From Eubacteriaceae bacterium (lineage in GTDB: Bacteria; Bacillota; Clostridia; Eubacteriales; Eubacteriaceae): DNA of 64,000 nt. Below, one piece after another: positions 30,079-40,908 of this stretch; positions within the stretch are counted from its first letter, which is position 1; every line of letters begins with the position of its first letter. The notes under the pieces were generated by a model that was not told where the DNA came from, searched no databases, and worked only from the letters and a program-made list of their open reading frames with translations. Location of the stretch: contig JAAYJS010000020.1 of the NCBI GenBank assembly GCA_012522805.1, forward strand, positions 26,863 to 90,862, read 5' to 3'. The position numbers and the translations under genes are program-made.

Positions 30079-31407
30079 ATGAAATCAAAAACTTTCCGTG
30101 GTGGGATCCACCCGCCCTATCGGAAAAAAAGAACAGCTGAGGCATCCGTGAAGGTCGCTACCGAACCGGAAATCGTGACGATTCCTATGACTCAGCATAT
30201 CGGTACACCAAGTAAACCTCTAGTTAAAAGGAAAGACTATGTTTATCTCGGACAAAAAATCGGCGATTCAGATGGTTTTGTTTCGGTGCCGGCTCATGCC
30301 AGTGTCAGCGGTACGGTTGTCGCAGTAGAACCACGCCATCATCCCGGTGGAGATGACATTATGTCTGTTGTCATTGAATCCGACGGTTTGAATCAAGTAG
30401 ATCCATCCATTAAACCCTACGGTAATTATCAAAACTTTGAACCTAAAGAAGTGATCAGTATCATTCAAGATGCCGGTATCGTTGGGCTGGGTGGCGCCAT
30501 GTTTCCAACCCATGTCAAACTGTCGATCCCACCGGACAAGAAGGTAGATTGTATCGTGTTGAACGGTGCGGAATGCGAACCCTATATTACAGCCGATCAC
30601 CATCTCATGATGGCGAGACCCAAACGCGTTTTACAGGGATTGCGCATAGCCATGTACGCAACCGGCGTTACCAAGGGCTATGTCGGAGTAGAGGATAATA
30701 AACCGGCAGCAATAGAAAAACTAAGAGAAGCTCTCACACCGGAAGACAATATCGAGATTGTTCCCTTGGAGACAAAATACCCTCAAGGGGGCGAAAAACA
30801 ACTCATCAATGCCGTAACAGGTAGAGAAGTGCCCTCCGGCGGGTTACCTGCAGATGCCGGCGTCGTTGTACTGAATGTCGCAACTGCCAGTCAAATTGCA
30901 GTGACCTTTGAAACCGGAATGCCCTTGCATTCTCGACTTTTAACCTGCACAGGAGATGCTGTTAAAGAAGCGCGGACCTTTGAAGTTAGAATCGGAACAC
31001 CTCTGCAAAACATCATAGACTTGTGTGACGGTTTTGTAACGGAACCCCATAAGATTATTATGGGAGGCCCCATGATGGGTCTTGCTCTGTTCGGTACAGA
31101 TGTTCCGGTAATCAAAGGTACTTCCGGCATTTTGTGTCTGACAGAAAAATCGGCTTTTGTTCCGGAACCGCAAAACTGCATTCGATGCGGTAAGTGCGCC
31201 GACATTTGTCCGATCCATTTGCAGCCGCTTTATATTTCAGCATATGCTCAAAAAGGGTTATGGGCGCATTGTGAAGAATTACATGCTTTAGATTGTATAG
31301 AGTGTGGCAGCTGTTCCTATATTTGCCCTGCCAAACGAACCCTTGTTTCCTCAATCAGAGTGGCAAAACGAGAAATTAATGATTTGAGAAGAAAAGGTAA
31401 GATTTAG
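30079..31407 (+). CDS. rnfC: RnfC subunit of ferredoxin:NAD+ oxidoreductase
   Basis: GGIHPPYRKK, GLGGAMFPTHVKLSIPPDKKVDCIVLNGAECEPYITADH, two 4Fe-4S CxxCxxCxxxCP motifs; start ATG 30079. Confidence 0.96.
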   Translation: MKSKTFRGGIHPPYRKKRTAEASVKVATEPEIVTIPMTQHIGTPSKPLVKRKDYVYLGQKIGDSDGFVSVPAHASVSGTVVAVEPRHHPGGDDIMSVVIESDGLNQVDPSIKPYGNYQNFEPKEVISIIQDAGIVGLGGAMFPTHVKLSIPPDKKVDCIVLNGAECEPYITADHHLMMARPKRVLQGLRIAMYATGVTKGYVGVEDNKPAAIEKLREALTPEDNIEIVPLETKYPQGGEKQLINAVTGREVPSGGLPADAGVVVLNVATASQIAVTFETGMPLHSRLLTCTGDAVKEARTFEVRIGTPLQNIIDLCDGFVTEPHKIIMGGPMMGLALFGTDVPVIKGTSGILCLTEKSAFVPEPQNCIRCGKCADICPIHLQPLYISAYAQKGLWAHCEELHALDCIECGSCSYICPAKRTLVSSIRVAKREINDLRRKGKI

Positions 31408-31415
31408 GAGGCACT

Positions 31416-32372
31416 GTGAAAAACTTATTTGTATCATCATCACCACATATCAGAAGCATTGAAACCACATCCAGTATTATGCAGAATGTGGTCATCGCTC
31501 TGTTGCCTGCATTGGCAGTTGCAGCTTATGTTTTTGGACTTCGCGTACTCATGTTGGTGGCGGTTTGTATTGCCAGTTCGGTTGCGACTGAATGGATTAT
31601 TCAAAAATTATTGAAACAACCAATCACCATCGACGACTGGAGCGCTGTCGTTACCGGAATATTGTTGGCTTTTAACCTGCCAATCAATGCACCTTGGTGG
31701 TTAGGGGTATTAGGCTCTGTTTTTGCCATCGCTTTGGTTAAGCAATGCTTTGGCGGTTTAGGTCACAATTTTATGAACCCCGCATTGGCTGCCAGAGCAT
31801 TCTTGGTAGCATCATGGCCAGTACGTATGACGGGAAGCGCTTATATTCCCTTAACGGATACCTTTACATCTGCTACACCCTTAGGAATGGTCGAAGCGGG
31901 GATGGATCCGTCCCTCTTGCCTTCACATTTGGATTTATTTTTAGGATTGAACGGTGTTTATGGCAGTATTGGAGAAATATCCGCTTTAGCCTTGATACTG
32001 GGTGGCGTCTATTTAATTGTGAGAGGTGTCATTTCTTACAGAATTCCGGTCACTTACATCGGAACTGTAGCCGTGCTATCCTTAATTTTTAAGCAAGATG
32101 TTTTATTTCAATTGTTGAGTGGTGGCTTGATGTTGGGTGCTTTCTTCATGGCTACCGACTATGTGTCATCACCTTCGTCACCAAAAGGACAGATTATTTT
32201 TGCAGTGGGGTGTGGTTTATTAACGGTTATCATACGCCTGTTTGGCGGTTATCCGGAGGGTGTTTCTTATTCCATTCTTTTAATGAACGTAGCTGCACCT
32301 TTAATTGAAAAATACACCAGACCGAAAATTTATGGTCTCAGACCGAAAGAAGTAAAGGAAGGAGGACAATAA
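31416..32372 (+). CDS. rnfD: RnfD membrane subunit
   Basis: FVSSSPHIRS start; FGGLGHNFMNPALAARAFL; DYVSSPSSPKGQIIF; position in operon. Confidence 0.95.
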   Translation: MKNLFVSSSPHIRSIETTSSIMQNVVIALLPALAVAAYVFGLRVLMLVAVCIASSVATEWIIQKLLKQPITIDDWSAVVTGILLAFNLPINAPWWLGVLGSVFAIALVKQCFGGLGHNFMNPALAARAFLVASWPVRMTGSAYIPLTDTFTSATPLGMVEAGMDPSLLPSHLDLFLGLNGVYGSIGEISALALILGGVYLIVRGVISYRIPVTYIGTVAVLSLIFKQDVLFQLLSGGLMLGAFFMATDYVSSPSSPKGQIIFAVGCGLLTVIIRLFGGYPEGVSYSILLMNVAAPLIEKYTRPKIYGLRPKEVKEGGQ

Positions 32373-32373
32373 A

Positions 32374-33162
32374 ATGACAGAGAATAAATCAGGTATCGAA
32401 TGGGGAAAAGTTGTCCGACTGGGTTTAATTCTTTTTGCTATTACCGCTGTCTGTTCCGCAGCATTAGCTTTTGCCAATGCAGCAACCCATACGATTATTG
32501 AAAAACGAAACGAAGAAGCCAATATTGTCGCAAGACAAGCGGTACTGTCCGAGGCGGATCGTTTTGAAAAAATCGAAAATTTAGAAGCCATTGCAAGTGA
32601 AGTCAATCCGAACGAACCGGAAGCCATCGTTGAAGCTTATGCCGGCTACAAAGGCGATGAAATTGTCGGTTATACAGTAAAAACCAATCCGAAAGGCTAT
32701 GCCGGCGGCATTGAGATGTTAACGGGATTCAAACTGTCGGATAAAAGCATTGAAGGCATTACGATTATCAATCAATCTGAAACCCCGGGTTTAGGGGCAA
32801 AAGCCGCTGAGTCTAATTTTCAGGATCAATTTAAAGGCAAAGACGGTTCTCAACCCATTAAGGTCATCAAAAGTGGTGCTGCTGTGGACAACCAGGTAGA
32901 CGCTATTACCGGTGCTACCATCACATCCAATGCAGTTGTCAACGGTGTGAATCTTTCTGAAATGGTGTTCTTAAAATTAATCGATGCACCACAAAAAATA
33001 GATTCTCAACCTGAAGGGGATGAAGCCGCACAACCGGCAGAAGAGAACAATGATACGACAGAGGACACCAAGACAGAACCGACGGCCAATACCAACCGGA
33101 TGTTGAGCGGACTCATTGTCTCCAAAAACTTGTTTTCGAGAATCGTGGAGGTTGTAAAATGA
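32374..33162 (+). CDS. rnfG: RnfG (FMN-binding) subunit with extended C-terminal tail
   Basis: SETPGLGAKA; VDAITGATITSNAVVNGV flavinylation-type motif; acidic tail afterwards. Confidence 0.93.
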   Translation: MTENKSGIEWGKVVRLGLILFAITAVCSAALAFANAATHTIIEKRNEEANIVARQAVLSEADRFEKIENLEAIASEVNPNEPEAIVEAYAGYKGDEIVGYTVKTNPKGYAGGIEMLTGFKLSDKSIEGITIINQSETPGLGAKAAESNFQDQFKGKDGSQPIKVIKSGAAVDNQVDAITGATITSNAVVNGVNLSEMVFLKLIDAPQKIDSQPEGDEAAQPAEENNDTTEDTKTEPTANTNRMLSGLIVSKNLFSRIVEVVK

Positions 33163-33815
33163 AAAAATATTTTGGTTATCTAACCAATGGTATTATTAAG
33201 GAAAATCCGATTTTTCGACTATTACTTGGAATGTGCCCGACTTTGGCAGTTTCGACCTTAGCCATCAACGGCTTAGGTATGGGATTGGCAACGACGGCGG
33301 TTCTCATCGGTTCCAATGTGTGCATCTCTGCACTGCGTAAAATTATTCCCGATGATATTCGTATACCCGCTTTTGTCGTTGTCATTGCATCCTTTGTTAC
33401 CATTGTCGGTATGCTCATGAAAGCCTATGTGCCGGCTTTAGATGCAGCATTAGGGATTTTTATTCCGCTCATCGTTGTAAACTGCATTATTTTAGGACGT
33501 GCAGAAGCTTTTGCTTTCGGCCATACTGTTTTTGAATCCTTAGCTGATGCTATCGGTATGGGGTTAGGCTTTACCATGTCCTTGACGGTATTAGGTGCTG
33601 TTCGTGAAATTATCGGCGCCGGTACAATTTTTGGTTTCAGTCTATTTGGTGCAGCGTACGAGCCGATGATTTTAATGATTTTACCACCGGGCGCCTTTTT
33701 AACCTTAGGGTTGGGGATCGGTTTAATCAACAAAATTTCCAATCTATCAAGAAAGAAAAAAGCTGAAAAAGAAAAAGACATCGAATTGTCGCAAATAGTA
33801 GAGGAGGCCGCTTAA
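33159..33815 (+). CDS. rnfE: RnfE membrane subunit
   Basis: NGIIKENPIFRLLLGMCPTLAVS; IVVNCIILGRAEAFA. Confidence 0.95.
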   Translation: MKKYFGYLTNGIIKENPIFRLLLGMCPTLAVSTLAINGLGMGLATTAVLIGSNVCISALRKIIPDDIRIPAFVVVIASFVTIVGMLMKAYVPALDAALGIFIPLIVVNCIILGRAEAFAFGHTVFESLADAIGMGLGFTMSLTVLGAVREIIGAGTIFGFSLFGAAYEPMILMILPPGAFLTLGLGIGLINKISNLSRKKKAEKEKDIELSQIVEEAA

Positions 33816-33816
33816 G

Positions 33817-34392
33817 ATGAAAAATATTTTAATCATTCTTGTCAGTGGTGTCTTTGTTCAAAACTTTATTACAAGCCGATTTTTAGGTATTTGTCCATTT
33901 CTTGGCGTATCTAAAAAGATCGAAACAGCTATGGGTATGGGAGTTGCGGTTACCTTTGTTATGGCCTTGGCATCCGCAATTACCTATGTCATCCAATACG
34001 CTGTCTTAAACCCCATGGGTTTGGCTTATTTACAAACGATTGCCTTTATCCTTGTCATTGCTACCTTGGTGCAATTTGTCGAAATGGTTATCCACAAATC
34101 AAGCCCTGGTTTATATGAGGCTTTAGGGGTTTATTTACCGCTGATTACTACCAACTGTGCGGTATTGGGTGTCGCAGTGCTCAATATACAAGAAGGCTAT
34201 AATTTTATCGAAACGCTATTCAACGGTGTTGCCGGTGCCTTAGGGTTTACACTAGCCATTGTTATGTTTGCCGGCATCCGCGAGCAATTGGAAATTTCCG
34301 ATATACCGGAAAGCCTTCAAGGTTTCCCGATAGCCCTTGTTTCAGCGGGCTTAATGTCAGTTGCATTTTTGGGATTCTCAGGAATGCTATAA
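33817..34392 (+). CDS. rnfA: RnfA membrane subunit
   Basis: FVQNFITSRFLGICPFLGVSKK; YLPLITTNCAVLGVAVLN. Confidence 0.95.
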   Translation: MKNILIILVSGVFVQNFITSRFLGICPFLGVSKKIETAMGMGVAVTFVMALASAITYVIQYAVLNPMGLAYLQTIAFILVIATLVQFVEMVIHKSSPGLYEALGVYLPLITTNCAVLGVAVLNIQEGYNFIETLFNGVAGALGFTLAIVMFAGIREQLEISDIPESLQGFPIALVSAGLMSVAFLGFSGML

Positions 34393-34398
34393 GGAGGT

Positions 34399-35298
34399 AT
34401 GGATAGTATGATGGATATTTTATTACCGATTCTCATCTTAGGTGGTATTGGTTTATTATTCGGAATTGGACTGGCCATTGCTTCTAAAATCTTTGAAATA
34501 GAACAGGACGAAAGAATCCCACAAGTGCGGGCGGCATTGCCCGGCGCAAATTGCGGTGGTTGTGGTTATCCGGGATGCGACGGTTTGGCATCTGCTATCG
34601 TGGCAGGTTCCGCCTTGGTGACCGCTTGTCCCGTTGCCAGTTCCGATATGGTAGAGGCCATTTCTGGAATTATGGGTGTTACCGCATCGGAAACCGAAAA
34701 AATGATTGCCAATATTCATTGCAAAGGCGATTGCACCATTGTTGAAGACCGTGCAACCTATTACGGGATACACGATTGTAAAGAGGCGGTCATTGCCAAT
34801 GGCGGTACCAAAGCCTGTCGTTACGGATGCTTAGGAATGGGAACCTGTGTCAGAGCTTGCCAGTTCGATGCATTGACGATTAATGTCAACGGCCTTGCAG
34901 AAGTAGATGTCGATAAATGCACCGCTTGCGGTCAATGTATCGACGCCTGCCCCAAAGGCATTATCTCCTTAGCACCCTACGGACAAGTCATCCACGTGGA
35001 TTGTAGCTCCAATGCCAAGGGCAAACAGGTACGATCGGTTTGCAGCGTTGGCTGTATTGCTTGTAGAGCCTGTGTCAGAGCTTGCGAATACGATGCCATC
35101 GAGATGGTCGACAATTTGGCCGTTATTGATTATGACAAATGTGTACAATGCGGTGCTTGCGTCGAAAAATGCCCTACAAAAGCCATTACTTTTGAGGGTA
35201 GAGAAATACCGGAAGAACATAAAAGAAAAACAGATCTGGAGAAACCAATAGCAGTCGATCTTTCCGAATTGGAAGAAAAAGCACCGGTTTCTAAATAG
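34399..35298 (+). CDS. rnfB: RnfB iron-sulfur subunit
   Basis: ALPGANCGGCGYPGCDGLASAI; multiple CxxCxxCxxxCP ferredoxin motifs. Confidence 0.95.
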   Translation: MDSMMDILLPILILGGIGLLFGIGLAIASKIFEIEQDERIPQVRAALPGANCGGCGYPGCDGLASAIVAGSALVTACPVASSDMVEAISGIMGVTASETEKMIANIHCKGDCTIVEDRATYYGIHDCKEAVIANGGTKACRYGCLGMGTCVRACQFDALTINVNGLAEVDVDKCTACGQCIDACPKGIISLAPYGQVIHVDCSSNAKGKQVRSVCSVGCIACRACVRACEYDAIEMVDNLAVIDYDKCVQCGACVEKCPTKAITFEGREIPEEHKRKTDLEKPIAVDLSELEEKAPVSK

Positions 35299-35334
35299 AA
35301 TCATAGAATCGAAGAGCATCAAAGAAAAAAAAAA

Positions 35335-35375
35335 CGAGCCCCCGCAGATGGATTTCAGCCATCTGCGGGGGCTCG
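35335..35375 (-). terminator. Strong terminator between convergent rnfB and CoA-transferase genes, best oriented for the minus-strand gene
   Basis: 17-bp perfect GC-rich stem cgagcccccgcagatgg/ccatctgcgggggctcg, 7-nt loop; A-tract immediately left reads as T-tract on minus strand. Confidence 0.85.
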
Positions 35376-35420
35376 TTCAATTTGTTGTAGAATTACTATT
35401 GTTTATCGAACAGGTGCTCT

Positions 35421-36764
35421 TCAGCGCTTATTCGTTCTTCTCCAAATGTTCATCTTTTCTGCTTCTTCTATGAGGCCATCTCTAAATTCCGGAGCGGCTA
35501 AATTGATGATACCTTCCGCTCTTTCCCAAGTGCTTTTTCCTTTACAATTAAAGATTCCGTATTCCGTTACCAAGTAGTTGGTATTGGGACGTGCTGCTGT
35601 AATAGCGGATCCGGTGTTAAAATTACCGACAATGCGGGATTCCAGTTTATTTTCTCTCTTATTGAAGAAACTGGAGGAGAGACAGATAAAACTCTTGCCG
35701 CCTTTGGACAAGTAAGCACCCAATACAAAGTCTAACTGACCACCGGCACCGGAAATATGCCTGAATCCCGAACTCTCTGAGGAGACCTGTCCCCACAAAT
35801 CGACGTTGACCGCATTGTTGATGGATATAAAATTATCCAATTGGGCAATAGTTTGGGAAGCATTGGTGTAATCGACGGGAGCGGCCATAGCCATAGGGTT
35901 ATCATCGAGAAAATCGTAAAGCTCTTGGCTTCCGGCTGCAAAGGCATAGGTTTGTCTAAAACGGTCGATATTCTTTTTGGCGCCGGTAATTTTACCCTTT
36001 TTGGTCATATCTACGAAGGCATCGACGTACATTTCCGTATGGACACCCAAATCCTTTAAATCGGAATCGGCTATGAGTGAGCCTACCGCATTGGGCATGC
36101 CACCGATACCCAGTTGCAAGCATGCACCGTCGGGAATTTCGTTAACGATGAGCTTGGCAACCTTTTCGTCCACTTCACCGAAACTGCCCGATGGGAGAGC
36201 GGCAATACTGGGGTTTTCACCTTCGACGACATAATCGATTTGGTCGATATGTACATCCGCTTCAAAACCGCCTAAAGCCCGCGGCATATTCTCGTTGACT
36301 TCGAGGACAACAATCTTTGCTTTTTCCAAAACCGCCATAGCATGGGAAGCAGAAGTACCAAAATTAAAAAATCCGTGTTTGTCCATGGGTGTGGTTGTTA
36401 AAAAAGCCACATCGACATCGCAATTTTCCCGATACCATTTCGGCAACTCCGAATATCTCAAAGGGCTGTAAAAAGCAGCAGGACTGGAATTGATCAGACC
36501 TCTGTCCGGGCCACCGGCATGCCACGACATCCATGTAAAATGTTCTTCCATGTTGTCCACTTTAAATATTTCCGGTTGCCATAACAAGACGCCACCACGC
36601 ACTTTGACATCCGTCAGTTCCTCTGCTCTTTTGGCGAGTTCGGCATCGATGGCTTGGGTGGTATTGATACACCAACCATAATCGATCCACATGCCACTTT
36701 CCACAAAGGACGCTGCTTTTTCCGCTGAAATCAACTTATGCTGATATTTCTCTTGATAGCTCAT
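35421..36764 (-). CDS. Acetyl-CoA hydrolase/transferase family (butyryl-CoA/4-hydroxybutyrate:acetate CoA-transferase type)
   Basis: [65 protein letters not shown]; start ATG 36764 behind aagaaggggg. Confidence 0.88.
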   Translation of the reverse strand: MSYQEKYQHKLISAEKAASFVESGMWIDYGWCINTTQAIDAELAKRAEELTDVKVRGGVLLWQPEIFKVDNMEEHFTWMSWHAGGPDRGLINSSPAAFYSPLRYSELPKWYRENCDVDVAFLTTTPMDKHGFFNFGTSASHAMAVLEKAKIVVLEVNENMPRALGGFEADVHIDQIDYVVEGENPSIAALPSGSFGEVDEKVAKLIVNEIPDGACLQLGIGGMPNAVGSLIADSDLKDLGVHTEMYVDAFVDMTKKGKITGAKKNIDRFRQTYAFAAGSQELYDFLDDNPMAMAAPVDYTNASQTIAQLDNFISINNAVNVDLWGQVSSESSGFRHISGAGGQLDFVLGAYLSKGGKSFICLSSSFFNKRENKLESRIVGNFNTGSAITAARPNTNYLVTEYGIFNCKGKSTWERAEGIINLAAPEFRDGLIEEAEKMNIWRRTNKR

Positions 36765-36940
36765 TAATGAACCCCCTTCTTTTTTACTTAACAGATGACG
36801 ACACATCAGTTTGTAAACACTCAAAGTTAAGAGTATTTACAACATCGGATCAATTCTATTATTTCAAAACTGACAAAATATATCAAGTTATATATTTTTT
36901 TACAATCATCTATTAAGCTATTGCATACAGTATAATCTAA

Positions 36941-37831
36941 TTAATTAACAAATTCTATAGAAACTACACCGACTCCGCTTTCAATTTTTATGACATGGGG
37001 GCCGTTGTCGGGCAGAGCGATGTTTTCATAGCGCTCACCGTTAATTTTTACCGTGCCGACACCTTTGTCGATATCAAAGCGGTAGTCCTCCATGTCTCCA
37101 TGAATTTTGAGGGTCACTTGTCCCATTCCGCTTTTCACTTCCGTCTCTCCGGTTAATACACCTTCGATGATGATGTCGCCAACTCCGGCTTCTAAATCCA
37201 AGTCTTGGATAATGGCGTTTTGAATGTTGACCGCTCCCACTCCGGTTTCAAATTTGGCTTCGTCACTGATAACCAAACCGTCAACTTTTAATTTGCCCAC
37301 GCCACTTTTTAACTTCAGTTCCTTTGTTTTTAAATTCTCAAGATTGAAAACACCGAGACCAAATTCTATTTCAGCCTCATCTAAGGCTTGCCCATCTTTA
37401 AATACGGTGATTTTGTTTTGATTTTTTAAATCTTCGTTTTTATTTTTGATATTAACCACACCAACTAAATTATTTGGATCGGTTTCTACAACCAGCTTAT
37501 CTCTATCTTTATAAGCATCGATAGTTATTTTTTCTGTAAAAACCTTTTCGTTCCAATAAATGTCGTAACCATTTTTTTCATTATCACCTGAGATGTAATT
37601 GAATTCTCCGAAAATAACTTTTACTTTCAAAGAGTTAAAATCCAAGTTTTCTTTCTTGGTGAAGATATCCCCTTCGACGACAGCAGAGTCTGAAGAACTT
37701 TCTGCTTGACTATTCGATGGTTCTTCAGTTCTATCCACATCGGTAAACATCTTCATTCCAGCTGTAAACAAAATATACGCTAAGATGACGCCTCCGGCAA
37801 TCATTAGAATCTTTTTTATAAATGGATTCAT
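36941..37831 (-). CDS. Membrane-anchored DUF4097-like beta-repeat protein
   Basis: N-terminal TM IKKILMIAGGVILAYILFTA; recurrent G-V/M-G-x-V/L/I motifs (GVGKLKV, GVGAVNI, GVGDIII, GMGQVTL, GVGTVKI, GVGVVSI). Confidence 0.7.
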   Translation of the reverse strand: MNPFIKKILMIAGGVILAYILFTAGMKMFTDVDRTEEPSNSQAESSSDSAVVEGDIFTKKENLDFNSLKVKVIFGEFNYISGDNEKNGYDIYWNEKVFTEKITIDAYKDRDKLVVETDPNNLVGVVNIKNKNEDLKNQNKITVFKDGQALDEAEIEFGLGVFNLENLKTKELKLKSGVGKLKVDGLVISDEAKFETGVGAVNIQNAIIQDLDLEAGVGDIIIEGVLTGETEVKSGMGQVTLKIHGDMEDYRFDIDKGVGTVKINGERYENIALPDNGPHVIKIESGVGVVSIEFVN

Positions 37832-37977
37832 ATAAACCTCCTATCTGGTTCCTAGTATATCTGTAACATCTAAATCTAATCTTATGTTTCAACAAAGGCA
37901 TATTTGTATCGAAAATCTTTTGATAAAGTCAGCTATCAATGATAGAATAATAAAGACTATTTTTATGGAGAAAACTA

Positions 37978-38517
37978 ATGATTTTATCGGATAAAACAAT
38001 CTCAAAATATTTGGAATCAGGCGAATTGGTCATCGAACCAATGGTTAAGGGACAAATTCAACCTGCATCGGTGGACATTCGTCTGGGAAGACATTTTTTA
38101 AAACTGGATGAAAATAAATTTGAAGCCATGACTATGACAGATGAAATTCACTATGTGGAATTCGAAAGCGATTCGATCATCATCCCGTCCAATTCTTTTT
38201 TACTGGCAACGACAATGGAATATATCAAGTTGCCCAATTATTTAACCGCTTTTGTGGAAGGTAGGAGTTCCATCGGAAGAATGGGCTTATTTATTCAAAA
38301 TGCCGGCTGGGTCGATGCCGGATTTGAGGGGGAGATCACCCTGGAATTATTCAATGCCAATCGATTGCCCATTCGTTTGGAGGCCGGCAGGCGTATTTGC
38401 CAACTGGTCTTTGCAGAAATGGACGAAGTTGCTTTAAACCCATATCAAGGAAAATACTTAGGGCAACGTCGTGCGGTGGGTTCTAAAATATTTTTAGATG
38501 AGGACCGGAATGACTAA
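37978..38517 (+). CDS. dcd: dCTP deaminase
   Basis: [59 protein letters not shown]. Confidence 0.95.
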   Translation: MILSDKTISKYLESGELVIEPMVKGQIQPASVDIRLGRHFLKLDENKFEAMTMTDEIHYVEFESDSIIIPSNSFLLATTMEYIKLPNYLTAFVEGRSSIGRMGLFIQNAGWVDAGFEGEITLELFNANRLPIRLEAGRRICQLVFAEMDEVALNPYQGKYLGQRRAVGSKIFLDEDRND

Positions 38518-39700
38518 ACACCCTCAGGAGATCTACTTGGATCATGCGGCAACCATGCCCCTTCATCCACAAGTCATGGAAGCGATGCTACCTTACTTCG
38601 AAGACCATTATTACAATCCCTCCGCCCTGTATTGGCCGGGTGGCGCGGTAGAGAAGGTTTTAAAACAATGCAAGGAAAGCTTTGCATTGAAGATCGGTGT
38701 TACTCCGGAGGAAGTGTTTTTTAATTCCGGCGGTACGGAAGGTAACAATACCTTGATACGCGGCGTTGTGGAAGATTTAAGACCGGCTTTAAAAAAAGAT
38801 GCCAGGCTGATTACCACTATGATCGAACACCCTTCGGTGATGGAAGTTTTCAGATTTTACGAAGCGAAGGGCATGGATGTTGTCTATTTACCGGTGGACG
38901 ATTGTGGCCGCGTCAAATTGGATGTCTTGAAAAAAGAAATGACCGAAAAAACCGTTTTGGTTTCTATTGTCGGTGTCAGCAATGAAATAGGCACAGCGCA
39001 GGATTTAAAAGCCATTGGCGCTATCATTAAGCGCATCAATCCAAACTGTATCTTTCACTCGGATTTTGTACAAGGCTTTTTAAAAATGCCCTTGGATATT
39101 GCCGCATCTCATTTGGATGCGGTTACTTTTTGTGCACATAAAGTGATGGGACCTAAGGGAATCGGAGCATTGTATCTAAAAAAGGGTTCTAAATGTGCAC
39201 CGCTTTTGTTGGGCGGCGGGCAAGAAAATAATTTTCGTTCAGGGACTGAAAATGTTCCTTCGATTGTCGGTATGGTAGAGGCGATAAAAATTTTTTCTGA
39301 ATTGCACAAACATCAAGATAGGGGCGCATCAGCCTGTCGGCGAGCATTGTTGCAAGTCTTAGAAAAAGAGCTTCAGGATTTTAAAGTTATCGAAGACCCC
39401 CAAGGCTCTCCCTATGTACTTTGTTTGTCTATCTCCGGGATTAAAGCGGAGGTGTTGCTACACGCATTGGAAAAAGAGAATATTTATCTATCCACAGGGT
39501 CAGCATGTTCTAAACACAGTAAGGAAGACCAAAGGACGTTACGTGCCTTGGGACTATCCGATGCGGAGCGGGAAGGAGCCATACGTCTGTCTTTCTCTCC
39601 TTTATCCGAGCCCGACCAAATGGAAAAAGTAGCGGAGGCGATCCTTCGTCAAACCGCTTATATACGAAAGATTATTGCTTTTAGAAAGGGGAATAAATGA
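38510..39700 (+). CDS. Cysteine desulfurase (NifS/IscS family)
   Basis: [63 protein letters not shown]. Confidence 0.94.
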   Translation: MTKHPQEIYLDHAATMPLHPQVMEAMLPYFEDHYYNPSALYWPGGAVEKVLKQCKESFALKIGVTPEEVFFNSGGTEGNNTLIRGVVEDLRPALKKDARLITTMIEHPSVMEVFRFYEAKGMDVVYLPVDDCGRVKLDVLKKEMTEKTVLVSIVGVSNEIGTAQDLKAIGAIIKRINPNCIFHSDFVQGFLKMPLDIAASHLDAVTFCAHKVMGPKGIGALYLKKGSKCAPLLLGGGQENNFRSGTENVPSIVGMVEAIKIFSELHKHQDRGASACRRALLQVLEKELQDFKVIEDPQGSPYVLCLSISGIKAEVLLHALEKENIYLSTGSACSKHSKEDQRTLRALGLSDAEREGAIRLSFSPLSEPDQMEKVAEAILRQTAYIRKIIAFRKGNK

Positions 39701-40860
39701 ACCGCATCATTCTTGTAAGATATGGAGAAATCAGTTTAAAGGGTTTAAATAGAAATTATTTTATCGATTGTTTGGTACGTAATATTCGAACGGCTTTAAA
39801 ATCCGTGTGTCAAGCAAAGACAGAAAAAATCCAAGGTAGAATCATCATTCACTTAAACGAAGCCGATTTGGACCAAGCACTGGCTGCGGTGACCAAAATT
39901 TTCGGTATTGTCTCCGTTAGCCCCGGTGTGGTCATCTCTTCCGACATGGCGGATATAGAAAACCAAGTGCGCATCGAAGCGCAAAATGCGGATTTTAAAA
40001 CCTTTAGGGTTTCCGTCAAAAGAAGTGACAAAAGTTTTCCAATGACATCGATGGATTTAGCCCGACACTTGGGAGCTGTTGTTTTAAGAAATTGTGATGG
40101 TATCTCCGTAGATTTACACAACCCCGACCTGCACTTATGGGTAGAAGTTAGGGGAAAAAAGCAAACTTATGTTTATCATCAAATCATCGCCGGTCGTGGT
40201 GGCATGCCGGTTGGAACAGCGGGTAGAACCGCCTTGTTACTTTCCGGAGGTATTGACAGTCCTGTAGCGGGCTACATGATGGCAAAAAGAGGGCTTGAAT
40301 TGATAGGTGTTCATTTTCATTCTTTCCCCTTCACCTCGGATCGAGCCAAAGAAAAGGTGGTGGATTTAGCAAAAATATTGGCACAATATACGGGAAAACT
40401 AAAACTATACATCGTTCCTTTCACGGAGATACAGACAAAAATTGTCGAATTGTGCCCGGAGCGGCAAACCATTTTAATCATCAGGCGCTATATGATGCGC
40501 ATAACGGAACGCATTGCAAAAATAGAAAATGCAAAATCATTGACCACCGGAGAAAGCTTAGGTCAAGTAGCCAGCCAAACCCAAGAAAGTCTGACAGTCA
40601 CCAACGATGTGGTGGAGATGCCGGTATTCAGACCGTTAATCGGGATGGATAAAGTCGAAATTGTGGATATTGCCCAGCATATCGGAACTTTTGAAACCTC
40701 TACTTTACCCTATGAAGATTGCTGCACCGTATTTGTACCGAAACACCCGGAAACAAAGCCAAAATTGGACAGAATCAGAGAGTCAGAAAAGGAAATCGAA
40801 TTGTTGGCAGAAGATCTGATAGCCACTGCTATTGAAGAAGCCGAGATTTTAGAACTTTAA
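39697..40860 (+). CDS. thiI: tRNA 4-thiouridine synthase
   Basis: LVRYGEISLKGLNR, LLSGGIDSPVAGYMMAKRG, TGESLGQVASQTQESL. Confidence 0.96.
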   Translation: MNRIILVRYGEISLKGLNRNYFIDCLVRNIRTALKSVCQAKTEKIQGRIIIHLNEADLDQALAAVTKIFGIVSVSPGVVISSDMADIENQVRIEAQNADFKTFRVSVKRSDKSFPMTSMDLARHLGAVVLRNCDGISVDLHNPDLHLWVEVRGKKQTYVYHQIIAGRGGMPVGTAGRTALLLSGGIDSPVAGYMMAKRGLELIGVHFHSFPFTSDRAKEKVVDLAKILAQYTGKLKLYIVPFTEIQTKIVELCPERQTILIIRRYMMRITERIAKIENAKSLTTGESLGQVASQTQESLTVTNDVVEMPVFRPLIGMDKVEIVDIAQHIGTFETSTLPYEDCCTVFVPKHPETKPKLDRIRESEKEIELLAEDLIATAIEEAEILEL

Positions 40861-40908
40861 AAAAATATAAAGTATTGATGTCTATACTGTTCAGAGGAGG
40901 TGTACATT

